Positions 7,350 through 15,270 of a stretch of 64,000 bases of DNA are shown piece after piece. Numbering within the stretch: position 1 is the stretch's first letter; each line of letters begins with the position of its first letter. Under the pieces are notes generated by a model. The model was not told where the DNA came from and ran no database searches. It saw nothing but the letters and a program-made list of their open reading frames with translations. The stretch is from positions 2,604,001 to 2,668,000 of the forward strand of contig NZ_CP059399.1 in the NCBI RefSeq assembly GCF_013744875.1. Reading direction: 5' to 3'. Both the position numbers and the translations under genes were made by a program. Origin of the DNA: Nocardia huaxiensis (GTDB taxonomy: Bacteria > Actinomycetota > Actinomycetes > Mycobacteriales > Mycobacteriaceae).

Positions 7350-8670
7350 CCCGGCCTCCCGTGCCTTCCACCAACGGCAGACCGTGCACGTCGTGGTTGT
7401 CCTCGTCCTGTTCGCGCCAGTCCTCGGGCAGCAGATGATCGAGGACGTCGTCGACGGTGACCGCGCCGAGCAGGTGGTTCTCGGTGTCGACCACCGGGCC
7501 GCACACCAGGTTGTAGGTGGCGAAATAGCGGGTGACGGCGGTCAGGCTCGCCTCGGGGCGCAGCTGCACCAGATCGGTGTCGACCAGCCCGCCGACGAGA
7601 TTCGCCGGAGGTTCGCGCAGCAGTTGCTGGAAATGCACACAGCCGAGATAGCGGCCGGTCGGCGTGGCCGTCGGCGGGCGCACCACGAACACCATCGTCG
7701 CCAGCGCGGGCGTCAGCTCCGGATCGCGAATGCGCGCCAGCGCCTCGGCCACCGTCGTCGACGCGGTGAGCACCACGGCGGCCGGCGTCATCAGACCGCC
7801 CGCGGTGTAGGGCGCGTGCTCGAGCAGCCGCCGCACCGGTTCGGAATCCTCCGGATCCATCAGCGCCAGCAGCGATTCCGCCTCGTTCGTGGGCAGTTCG
7901 CCCAGCAGGTCGGCGGCATCGTCGGGGTCCATGGCCTCGAGCAGGTCGGCGGCGCGCTCCACGCCGAGCTGTTCCAGCAGCTCCACCTGATCGTTCTCCG
8001 GCAGCTCCTGCACCACGTCGGCGAGTCGCTCGTCGTCCATCGCCCCGGCGACCTCGATGCGGCGCTTGCGCGGCAGATCGCGCAGCATGTGCGCCACGTC
8101 GGCCGGGCGCATGCCCTCGAACTGCTCCAGCAGCTGGGTCACGTCCTGGCCGGGCAGGTTCAGTTCCGTCTGGGTGAGTCCGCGCACCTGCGCCCAATCC
8201 ACCACGTGCACCGCGCCGCGCCGCCCGAATCCCACACCGAGACGGCGGCGTTCGCGCACCGCGACCCGGGTGACCAGCCAGTCGCGGGTGCGGCTCTGCT
8301 CGATGCCGAGGTCGACCACCACCACGTCGGCGTCGGTCAGCTGCGGCAGGCTCGGATCGTCGACGCGCACGGTGGAGTCGAGAATCTGTGCGATGGCGAG
8401 CAATTCACCCGCCCGCTGCTGGAAGCGCCGCACGCTGATGGTGCCCGTGGTGAGCGTGACCGATCCCGGTTCGATCGAGGTCACCCGCAGGATCGGCACG
8501 AAAATCCGCTTCCGCGTGGGCAGTTCGACCAGCAGGCCCAGGACGCGCGGCTGCTGGCGGTCGTAGCGGATGGAGATCACGAGGTCGCGAATGCGGCCGA
8601 TAGACTCCCCGTCCGGTCCGAGTACCACCAGGCCCGCCATGCGCGCGGCGAAAACCTTTGTCGCTGCCAT
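7345..8670 (-). CDS. PRC-barrel/MgtE-N/CBS cytoplasmic protein (Rv1232c-like)
   Basis: A 441-residue protein from the ATG at 8670 (MAATKVFAARMAGLVVLGPD). It contains PRC-barrel-like strands (residues 10-75), a MgtE intracellular superhelical domain rich in leucine repeats (about residues 195-300, AHMLRDLPRKRR...VQELPENDQVELLEQL) and a CBS pair (about residues 305-425). True MgtE channels continue into five membrane helices, but here the protein stops after the CBS pair, so nothing can form a pore. It is often annotated as a magnesium transporter; a soluble Mg2+- or nucleotide-sensing role is more consistent with the sequence. A divergent promoter region separates it from the lyase gene. Confidence 0.85.
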   Translation of the reverse strand: MAATKVFAARMAGLVVLGPDGESIGRIRDLVISIRYDRQQPRVLGLLVELPTRKRIFVPILRVTSIEPGSVTLTTGTISVRRFQQRAGELLAIAQILDSTVRVDDPSLPQLTDADVVVVDLGIEQSRTRDWLVTRVAVRERRRLGVGFGRRGAVHVVDWAQVRGLTQTELNLPGQDVTQLLEQFEGMRPADVAHMLRDLPRKRRIEVAGAMDDERLADVVQELPENDQVELLEQLGVERAADLLEAMDPDDAADLLGELPTNEAESLLALMDPEDSEPVRRLLEHAPYTAGGLMTPAAVVLTASTTVAEALARIRDPELTPALATMVFVVRPPTATPTGRYLGCVHFQQLLREPPANLVGGLVDTDLVQLRPEASLTAVTRYFATYNLVCGPVVDTENHLLGAVTVDDVLDHLLPEDWREQDEDNHDVHGLPLVEGTGGRA

Positions 8671-8730
8671 GAGTGCCAGGCTAGTGCGTCGAGACCGCCC
8701 GAAATGTCGCGCCACGAGCGCGGACGCCAG

Positions 8731-8773
8731 CATGAGCGGTCAGGGCACGGAGGCGGCAGCCTGCGTAACCACG
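8731..8773 (+). repeat. 43-base repeated element, copy A (upstream of CitE-like lyase gene)
   Basis: Starts CATGAGCGGTCAGG and ends GCGTAACCACG. It is nearly identical to the inverse-oriented copy at 7307-7349. It ends 43 bases before the lyase ATG at 8817, so each copy reads towards a nearby downstream gene in the same sense. Copy A can encode a 14-residue peptide (MSGQGTEAAACVTT) ending in TAG. The repeat flanks the MgtE-N/CBS gene in inverted orientation. Confidence 0.7.
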
Positions 8774-8816
8774 TAGTGCCCCCGCGAATGCTGCGTCGAC
8801 ACAGGAGGAGTGACCC

Positions 8817-9773
8817 ATGACATCGCGCCGATCGGTGCTGGCGGTGCCGGGCAGTAACCCGCGCATGATCGAGAAAGCCAAGGGGCTGGACGCCGATGAG
8901 ATCTTCCTGGATCTCGAGGACGCGGTCGCTCCGGCGGCCAAGGCGGCGGCGCGCGCGAATATCGTGGCGGCGCTGAACTCCGGGGGCTGGAAGGACCAGA
9001 TCCGCGTGGTGCGGGTCAACGACTGGAGCACCCAGTTCACCTACGCCGACGTGATCACCGTGGTCGAGGGCGCGGGCGCGGAACTCGACGCCATCCTGCT
9101 GCCCAAGGTCACCGACGGCGGTCAGGTGCAGGCCCTGGATCTGCTGCTCACCCAGCTGGAGAAGGCCAACGGGCTGCCCGTCGGCAAGATCGGCATCGAA
9201 CCGCAGATCGAGAATGCCCTCGGGCTGCGCAATATCGATGCCATCGCCACCGCCTCGCCGCGCGTGCAGACGCTGGTTTTCGGCCCGGCCGATTTCATGG
9301 CGTCGATCAATATGCGCACGCTCGTGGTGGGCGAACAGCCCGAAGGCTACGAGCCGGGTGACGCGTATCACCACATCTATATGACGATCCTGCTCGCCGC
9401 GCGCGCCCACGGGTTGCAGGCGATCGACGGGCCGTACCTGGCCGTCCGCGATATCGACGGATTCCGCCGCAACGCCTCCCGCACGGCCGCACTCGGTTTC
9501 GACGGGAAATGGGTGCTGCACCCGGATCAGATCGTCGCGTGCAATGAAATCTTCAGCCCACGTCAGGCGGATTACGACCGGGCCGAGGAAATTCTGGACG
9601 CCTACGCCTTCCACACCTCCATAGCAGGCGGCGCGCGCGGCGCGGTCATGCTGGGGGACGAAATGATCGATGAGGCCAGTGCGAAAATGGCGCAGGTCAT
9701 AGCCGATAAGGGGCGGGCGGCCGGAATGGCGCGAACCACGCGTTTCGAACCCCCGTCCGACGACGCGAAATAG
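8817..9773 (+). CDS. HpcH/HpaI (CitE-like) CoA-ester lyase
   Basis: A 318-residue TIM-barrel enzyme of the citrate lyase beta/malyl-CoA lyase family, which cleaves or forms beta-hydroxyacyl-CoA esters. Visible motifs are RSVLAVPGSNPRMIEKA at the N-terminus, DEIFLDLEDAVAP (metal/substrate region), RVNDW, GIEPQIENALGL with the metal-binding Glu, and FGPADFMASI. GFDGKWVLHPDQI follows in the last third. The start ATG is preceded by AGGAGG. The sequence resembles malyl-CoA or beta-methylmalyl-CoA lyases more than citrate lyase subunits, but the substrate cannot be fixed from sequence. It is absent from the corresponding M. tuberculosis neighbourhood as I recall it. Confidence 0.85.
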   Translation: MTSRRSVLAVPGSNPRMIEKAKGLDADEIFLDLEDAVAPAAKAAARANIVAALNSGGWKDQIRVVRVNDWSTQFTYADVITVVEGAGAELDAILLPKVTDGGQVQALDLLLTQLEKANGLPVGKIGIEPQIENALGLRNIDAIATASPRVQTLVFGPADFMASINMRTLVVGEQPEGYEPGDAYHHIYMTILLAARAHGLQAIDGPYLAVRDIDGFRRNASRTAALGFDGKWVLHPDQIVACNEIFSPRQADYDRAEEILDAYAFHTSIAGGARGAVMLGDEMIDEASAKMAQVIADKGRAAGMARTTRFEPPSDDAK

Positions 9774-9785
9774 CATGATGGAGTC

Positions 9786-10280
9786 ATGACGAATCCCTTG
9801 GGGAACGCGAACCGGAACCGTCCGGGCCTCCCGACGCCGCCGTCGGGCTGGCCGATCGGTTCCTACCCGACCTACGCCGAGGCGCAGCGGGCGGTGGACT
9901 ACCTCGCCGACAACCAGTTCCCGGTGGAGAACGTGACCATCGTCGGCGTCGACCTCATGCAGGTCGAGCGGGTGCTGTACCGCCTCACCTGGGGCAAGGT
10001 CATCGGTGGCGGCATGGTGTCGGGCGCGTGGCTGGGCCTGTTCCTGGGTCTGCTGCTGAGCCTGTTCGGCACCGGCGGCCACGTGATCGGCCCGCTGACG
10101 GTCGGCCTGATCGGCGGCATCATCTTCGGTCTGATCTCCGCGGCCATCCCGTACGCGGCCACCCGCGGCCAGCGCGACTTCGCCTCCACCATGCAGTTGG
10201 TGGCCGGCCGCTACGACGTGCTGTGCGATCCCAAGGTCGCCGAGCCCGCGCGTGATCTGCTCGCCAAGCTGGCCATCTGA
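9786..10280 (+). CDS. General stress protein 17M-like membrane protein (Rv1234-like)
   Basis: A 164-residue protein with an N-terminal GSP17M-like domain (GSYPTYAEAQRAVDYLADNQ...VTIVGVDL, residues 25-60). Two glycine-rich membrane helices follow (residues 75-98 and 103-125, with GAWLGLFLGLLLSLFG and VGLIGGIIFGLISAA). The C-terminal tail is cytoplasmic-like, YDVLCDPKVAEPARDLLAKL. The domain is widespread in actinobacteria; its biochemical role is unknown. It starts 12 bases after the lyase stop and is followed within five bases by the SUFU-domain gene, so the three plus-strand genes likely form an operon. Confidence 0.82.
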   Translation: MTNPLGNANRNRPGLPTPPSGWPIGSYPTYAEAQRAVDYLADNQFPVENVTIVGVDLMQVERVLYRLTWGKVIGGGMVSGAWLGLFLGLLLSLFGTGGHVIGPLTVGLIGGIIFGLISAAIPYAATRGQRDFASTMQLVAGRYDVLCDPKVAEPARDLLAKLAI

Positions 10281-10284
10281 TCCG

Positions 10285-10860
10285 ATGGATGTGCTCGACA
10301 AAGTCCGGGCCGGCGTGCTCGGCCATTTCGGTGTGGAATCCGCGGATGCGGCGTCGGTGACCTTCCTGGGCCTCGAACCCATCGAGATCCTCCGCATCCC
10401 CGACGGGGACCTGGTCCACTACGTGACCCTCGGCGGCTCGCGCCACCCCATGACGGATGCCGCTGCGGCCGTTGCGGATCCGCTGCGCGGCCCGCGCGCC
10501 GAGCTGGTGCTCACCCTGCGCGGCGGCGCCGGTGCGGGCTCCGGCCTCACCCGCGCGCTGGCCGTCCTGGTAGCGGCTCCGGCCGTGGAAGGCATTGTGC
10601 TGCAACCGGATGCGCTGCTCGACCTCGGAGAACCACTGTGGGGCAACGCTCCCTTCACCGCAGTGCTGCTCGATACGGCGGATCTGGCCGCCATCGATCT
10701 ACCGGAACCCGCTGAACCCGTACAGTTCCTGAGCATCGTCCCGATTACGGCGACCGAAGCCGCCTGGGTGCGCCTGCGCGGTGCGGACGCCCTGCGGACG
10801 GCCTGGCAGGAAGCCGGGATCGACGTCCGCGACCCCGGGCGCGGCGCGGCGAACCTGTAG
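10285..10860 (+). CDS. Suppressor-of-fused (SUFU)-domain protein
   Basis: A 191-residue soluble protein starting MDVLDKVRAGVLGHFGV at the ATG at 10285. It shows the SUFU-like pattern found in many bacterial proteins of unknown role: an N-terminal VTFLGLEPIEILRIPDGDLVHYVTLGGS segment, a central AELVLTLR strand, and FLSIVPITATEAAWVRLRGADALRTAW near the C-terminus. Bacterial SUFU proteins often occur as immunity or accessory factors, but nothing here identifies a toxin partner. It starts four bases after the preceding stop, so it is co-transcribed with it. Confidence 0.75.
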   Translation: MDVLDKVRAGVLGHFGVESADAASVTFLGLEPIEILRIPDGDLVHYVTLGGSRHPMTDAAAAVADPLRGPRAELVLTLRGGAGAGSGLTRALAVLVAAPAVEGIVLQPDALLDLGEPLWGNAPFTAVLLDTADLAAIDLPEPAEPVQFLSIVPITATEAAWVRLRGADALRTAWQEAGIDVRDPGRGAANL

Positions 10861-10885
10861 TCCCGCAGCAGGTTTCGAGCCGTGT

Positions 10886-11965
10886 TCAGAGCCAGTTGTT
10901 GCGGTGGAAGTTGTAGTACAGCAGACCACACAGCAGTGCCATGAGTGCGATCACGCCGCCGTAGCCGTAGGTCCAGCGCAGCTCCGGCATGTGATCGAAG
11001 TTCATGCCGTACACGCCCGCGATCATGGTGGGGACCGCGGCCATGGCGGCGTAGGCGGAGATCTTGCGCATGTCGGTGTTCTGCTGCACGCTCACCTTGG
11101 CCAGGGCGGCATTGATGAGGGCGCTGAGGGATTCGTCGAAGTCGGTGATCTGCTCGGTGACGGCCGTGTGGTGGTCGGTGACATCGCGCATGTAGCGGCG
11201 AATCTCCTTGGGCAGCGGCAACCTTTGATCGTGGGTGAGCAATTGCAGCGGCAGCGCAAGGGGTTTCACGGCGCGGCGCAGTTCCACCACCTCGCGCTTG
11301 AGCTGGTAGATGGCCTCGATGACGATCTTGTTGGCCGGGGTGAAGACGGCCTCCTCCATCTCGGCCACATCGTCCTCGATCTCCTGTGTCACCTCGACAT
11401 ACGCGTCCACCACGTGATCGGCCACCGCGTGCAGCACCGCCGCCGGGCCCAGCTCGAGCTGAGCCGGATTGGCCTCCAGGTCCTTTCGCACGCCAGCCAG
11501 CCCGGTCTGGTCGCCGTGCCGCACCGTGATCACGAAATCCTTGCCGAGAAACACCATGATGTCGCCGGTGTCCACGATCTCGGCGACGGAGTTCATGTCG
11601 TGCTCGTGATAGCGCACCGTGCGCAGCACGAGAAACATGATGTCGTCGTACCGTTCGAGTTTCGGCCGCTGATGCGAGTGCACCGCGTCCTCCACCGCCA
11701 GCTCGTGCAGTCCGAACGCCGCCGCCACCTCCGACATCAGCGCACTGCTGGGTTCCATGAGCCCCAGCCACACGAACCCCGTTCCCTGCTTGCGCACTTC
11801 GTCGAGCGCCTGCTGATAGGTGCACTCGTCGATCAGCCGCCTGCCCCCCACATATACCGCGCAGTCGACCACGACATTCGCGGGTGCCTTGGCCTCCGGC
11901 TTCGCGTGATCGCTGTAACGACGCGAGGTCCAGCGGAATGACGGCAGCGGCGGAATCGAGGACAT
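10886..11965 (-). CDS. corA: CorA family magnesium/cobalt transporter
   Basis: A 359-residue inner-membrane divalent-cation channel of the CorA/MIT family. The N-terminal domain is cytoplasmic alpha/beta. The stalk helix (about residues 190-290) leads into the signature YGMNFDHMPEL at the end of TM1. TM2 (YGGVIALMALLCGLLYY) is followed by a basic C-terminus (NFHRNNWL), as expected for CorA. It corresponds to Rv1239c. The LpqY-SugABC trehalose importer that precedes corA in M. tuberculosis is not present here. The RSH-like gene ends ten bases upstream of its start, so the two are probably co-transcribed. Confidence 0.93.
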   Translation of the reverse strand: MSSIPPLPSFRWTSRRYSDHAKPEAKAPANVVVDCAVYVGGRRLIDECTYQQALDEVRKQGTGFVWLGLMEPSSALMSEVAAAFGLHELAVEDAVHSHQRPKLERYDDIMFLVLRTVRYHEHDMNSVAEIVDTGDIMVFLGKDFVITVRHGDQTGLAGVRKDLEANPAQLELGPAAVLHAVADHVVDAYVEVTQEIEDDVAEMEEAVFTPANKIVIEAIYQLKREVVELRRAVKPLALPLQLLTHDQRLPLPKEIRRYMRDVTDHHTAVTEQITDFDESLSALINAALAKVSVQQNTDMRKISAYAAMAAVPTMIAGVYGMNFDHMPELRWTYGYGGVIALMALLCGLLYYNFHRNNWL

Positions 11966-11974
11966 CCGCAGATG

Positions 11975-13921
11975 CTAATCCGCCCAGACGGTCCGGCCGG
12001 AGATCCCCGCCCGTCCGAATGTGGGGATCATGGCCGACCTGACCAGGAATACGATGGCCCGACCGCGGTCCCGGAGGTCCTGATCCGCATCGTGCGGAAG
12101 CCAGAAGCCGTGCATGGCAACGAAATCCGGACCGTATCGGGACGCAAGACCCGCGATGCGGAAGGCTTCCGCGAGGAAGTCGTCGATCACGAGCGATGAC
12201 CAGGAGTCCGGCCGAGCGGCGAACTCGTCCAGCAGCCGGGCGAGCGTGCGGAGCAGATCCGGGTCCGGACTCGGGATGCCCAGCAGGTACGCCAGTCGGT
12301 CGGCGGCCCGGCTGGCCGGCCGGCGCAGCGCGGTTGCCCCGGAGACTCCGAGAATCGCTGCCATGGCGGTGGCGGGTGGTGTGGTCGGCAGGCGCGGAGC
12401 GGGTGCGGTCGCCGCCGCCCGACCCGGCAGGTCGCCACGAGCGATGAGCGTTGCACGAACCAGCAGCCCCGCCACCCGGCGCAGCACGGTGAGCGGCGTG
12501 TCTCCCTCCTCGCCGCTGTCGATATCGGACGCGAGAGTATCCAGGTACAGCGGCTCGGCGTCGCTGTCCCCGGCATCCGGGAGCATCGATCGCGCGAGGG
12601 CGGTGACGACCGCGTCGACCGCTTCGGCGTCCGAGGCGGGTGGCAGCGGTGGATGGCAGAGAAAGGTGATGATCAGTCGCCACAGCAGCGCCTCGGTATG
12701 GCTGTGGAACCAGAAGGGGGCTCCGCCGAGCAGAGCCGCCAGACGGCAACCCGCTGATCCGGTATCGGCGATCGCCTCCTCGATGGAGGAGTATCCGAGC
12801 AGGGTGGCGACGGCGCTGTCGCGTACCGGATCGGTGTCCGCCGTCCACCATGCACTCGCTCGGACGAAGTTCGCTGCGTCCGTGGAGAATTCGTGATTGT
12901 TCCGGTCGATTGCCGGAAGGAGTTCGAGCTGACGGGTGTACTGGTACAGCGGTTGCGTCTCGGTGCGCGCCGCCAGGCCGGCGGGGGTATGGAATTGGAT
13001 TTCGATCCGGATGCCGGTGTCCGGCGCCGTCCATACCGCGCGAAAGTCCTTGTAGGACGGTTCTTCCCGGGAATCGGCCGCCGATCCGGGGAGCATGGCG
13101 TAGTGCCGGAGCGCCAGCAGCTCGATCGTGCGGTGGATGTTCTCGACATAGGCGTGGTCGTCGAAAACCACGGTGAATCGGACGATGTCGTTGATCAGGC
13201 GGAGCCCGGCCGGCACCGGGACGCCTTCCGAACGCAGGACGGTCACCTGCCGCCGCACCGCTTCGAGGCTTTTCGCGCCGGTACCCCGCGGGGCTGGGGC
13301 GAGATGCGAACCATCCAGTGTCGCAAGGATATCGGTGAGCGTCCGGCGTGCCCGAGCGGCGGTCTGCACGGCGCGGTCCTGGTATTTCCGCACCGCGCCG
13401 GCCTCCTCGGCCGACAGCTGCGGCAACCGGATCGACGACTCGGCCGACCGGGTGGCCGCGGTGACGCCGAACCGTTCCGCGAGCACCCGATCCGCCTCGG
13501 CCGCGCTGATCTCGGTCAGCACCGGCACGGTCGACGGTCTGGGATCGGTGCTGTCGCACAGGATTTGCGTCGGGGACCAGCCGCCGTGCGCCCGGAACGA
13601 TTCGTCGTGCCGGCCTTCGGGGCTCATGCGGCGGCGTACCACGGTGGCGGGTGGCGCACCGGATTCCGGGCCGTGCTCGTCGAAGTGAACAGCCCAGTAG
13701 CGCGCCCATCCGGCGTGATCGGCCTCCAGCGCCGCCGCCTCGGCGCGGGAGACGGGGCGCAGCTCCCGGCGGGCGCCGGGCGCGCGATGCCAGCGCCGGT
13801 CCAGCAGCGACAGATACTCCCACGTTTTCCGGCGTCGCAGGCCCGTGCGCCGGAATCGCCACAGACTGGTGGCCCCGCTGTCCGGGCCGGGTGGGACGAG
13901 AACCGCGTAGCGATACCCCAT
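11975..13921 (-). CDS. Large protein with a RelA/SpoT-like (alarmone synthetase-like) region
   Basis: A 648-residue protein with no full-length family that I recognise. Residues 213-330 show the order of motifs of RelA/SpoT synthetases: TGAKSLEAVRRQV (Lys217, Ser218; compare R-x-K-S..SI..K), INDIVRFTVVFDD (Asp246), SYKDFRAVW (Tyr290; the G-loop position), and EIQFHT (Glu307; compare EIQ(I/L)RT with the catalytic Glu). Residues 1-130 form an unassigned domain. Residues 340-648 are mostly helical and have no visible relation to the TGS or ACT domains of long RSH enzymes. No small antitoxin gene is adjacent. A fused toxin/regulator or stress alarmone enzyme is inferred. It ends ten bases before corA. 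Confidence 0.6.
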   Translation of the reverse strand: MGYRYAVLVPPGPDSGATSLWRFRRTGLRRRKTWEYLSLLDRRWHRAPGARRELRPVSRAEAAALEADHAGWARYWAVHFDEHGPESGAPPATVVRRRMSPEGRHDESFRAHGGWSPTQILCDSTDPRPSTVPVLTEISAAEADRVLAERFGVTAATRSAESSIRLPQLSAEEAGAVRKYQDRAVQTAARARRTLTDILATLDGSHLAPAPRGTGAKSLEAVRRQVTVLRSEGVPVPAGLRLINDIVRFTVVFDDHAYVENIHRTIELLALRHYAMLPGSAADSREEPSYKDFRAVWTAPDTGIRIEIQFHTPAGLAARTETQPLYQYTRQLELLPAIDRNNHEFSTDAANFVRASAWWTADTDPVRDSAVATLLGYSSIEEAIADTGSAGCRLAALLGGAPFWFHSHTEALLWRLIITFLCHPPLPPASDAEAVDAVVTALARSMLPDAGDSDAEPLYLDTLASDIDSGEEGDTPLTVLRRVAGLLVRATLIARGDLPGRAAATAPAPRLPTTPPATAMAAILGVSGATALRRPASRAADRLAYLLGIPSPDPDLLRTLARLLDEFAARPDSWSSLVIDDFLAEAFRIAGLASRYGPDFVAMHGFWLPHDADQDLRDRGRAIVFLVRSAMIPTFGRAGISGRTVWAD

Positions 13922-14046
13922 GAGCGAATCCCCCGAATTCTCCGCCTGCTGCGCGGATGTCGGCCAGGGTACGTTTCATCTTCCTGACATTCCATGTGTT
14001 TCGTGTCCGAGGCGAAGCGGGCCGGGGTCCGGGCAAGATAGGGGTC

Positions 14047-14901
14047 GTGCGTATCGATCTCCACACTCATTCCACCGCGTCCGACGGCACCGACAGCCCG
14101 GCCGAACTCATTGCCGCCGCGGCGGCCGCCGGGCTCGATGTGGTGGCGCTGACCGACCATGACACGACCTCCGGGTGGGCGGAGGCGGTCGACGCCCTGC
14201 CGAAGGGGATGACGCTGGTGCGCGGCATGGAGATGTCGTGTGTGGGGATGGGGGAGGACGGTTATCCGGTGCCGGTGCACATGCTGGCCTACCTGTTCGA
14301 TCCGGCCGACGAGTCCTTCGCGCAGGAGCGGGAGCGGTTGCGGGCGGAGCGGATCGTGCGGTTGCGGGCCATTGCCGAGAACATGGCGGCGGACGGGCTG
14401 CCGGTGGATCCGGACGAGGTGCTGGCCTCGGCGGGGCCGTCGGCGGGCCGGCCGCATCTGGCGCGGGCGCTGGTGCAGGCGGGGGTGGTGCCGACGGTCG
14501 ATGCCGCCTTCCAGGATCTGCTCGCCCCGCACGGCCGGTACTACGTGGAGAAGGCCGACACGCCGTTGCGACGGGCCGTGGAGATGGTGGCGTCGGCGGG
14601 TGGTGTTTCTGTGGTGGCGCATGCGCGGGCCCGTAAGCGCGGGCGGCTGCTGGCGCTGGACGATATTCGGCAGCTGGCCGAGATCGGGTTGGGCGGGCTG
14701 GAGATCGAGCATCCCGATCACAGTGCGGAGGACAAGGCGATACTGCGCGGGCTGGCGGGGGAACTCGGTCTGGTCACCACCGGATCATCGGACTATCACG
14801 GCAGCAACAAGACGATTCGGATCGGTGAATTCACCACCGACCCAGCACAATTCGAGGAGATCGTGGGAAAGGCGAGCGGAGTGCCGGTGATAACGGCGTG
14901 A
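14047..14901 (+). CDS. PHP-domain phosphoesterase
   Basis: A 284-residue polymerase-and-histidinol-phosphatase domain protein, a metal-dependent phosphoesterase related to TrpH/YciV (RNase AM), which act on short RNAs or nucleotides. The metal-binding series is complete: DLHTHSTASDG (HxH), LTDHDTT, GMEMSC, VVAHARA and GSSDYHGSNK. The start is placed at the GTG at 14047, giving the usual VRIDLHTHS N-terminus. An in-frame ATG at 13957 would add 30 atypical residues. It is divergent from the RSH-like gene, with 125 bases between their starts. Confidence 0.88.
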   Translation: MRIDLHTHSTASDGTDSPAELIAAAAAAGLDVVALTDHDTTSGWAEAVDALPKGMTLVRGMEMSCVGMGEDGYPVPVHMLAYLFDPADESFAQERERLRAERIVRLRAIAENMAADGLPVDPDEVLASAGPSAGRPHLARALVQAGVVPTVDAAFQDLLAPHGRYYVEKADTPLRRAVEMVASAGGVSVVAHARARKRGRLLALDDIRQLAEIGLGGLEIEHPDHSAEDKAILRGLAGELGLVTTGSSDYHGSNKTIRIGEFTTDPAQFEEIVGKASGVPVITA

Positions 14902-14917
14902 GCGGCGGGCGTTCGAT

Positions 14918-15220
14918 ATGGGCGAGCGGGCGGAATTTCCGCCGGAGGCGGCAATGCGGGTGATCCGCGGGCTCGGCGGGGTGATTGCCGCGGGCACCGT
15001 GGTTCTCGCGCTGGTCGTGGTGGGTGCGGCGATTCTCGGTGTGCGGCGCGGTTTCCCGGGTCCGGGGGTCGCGGATGTGGCGTGGCATGTGGCTGCGGCG
15101 GCGCTGGTGTTGTCGGCCCAGATTTTCGCGGATCGGCGTCGCGGTATGGCGTCGTTTTGTGGAGCTGTGGTCGTTTTCGCGGTAGCCGGAGGCCTGCTGT
15201 GGACACAGTGGTGGAATTGA
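14918..15220 (+). CDS. Small three-helix membrane protein
   Basis: A 100-residue protein of unknown function with three hydrophobic helices (about residues 17-42, 52-70 and 78-97, the last GMASFCGAVVVFAVAGGLLW), connected by short Arg-rich loops. It starts 16 bases after the PHP gene, so it is probably co-transcribed. An alternative start is ATG 14954 (MRVIRGLGG). No motif suggests a catalytic role. Confidence 0.65.
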   Translation: MGERAEFPPEAAMRVIRGLGGVIAAGTVVLALVVVGAAILGVRRGFPGPGVADVAWHVAAAALVLSAQIFADRRRGMASFCGAVVVFAVAGGLLWTQWWN

Positions 15221-15270
15221 AATGCGCATAACGGTTGCGACCAGTTGAACTGTGGTCGAACATTTGCGAT

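Noticed and set aside
10419..14066. A 1215-codon open frame on the minus strand overlapping corA and the RSH-like gene
   Set aside because: It is a GC-rich shadow: composition is dominated by Arg, Gly, Ala and Pro with no domain, while the other frames encode recognisable proteins.
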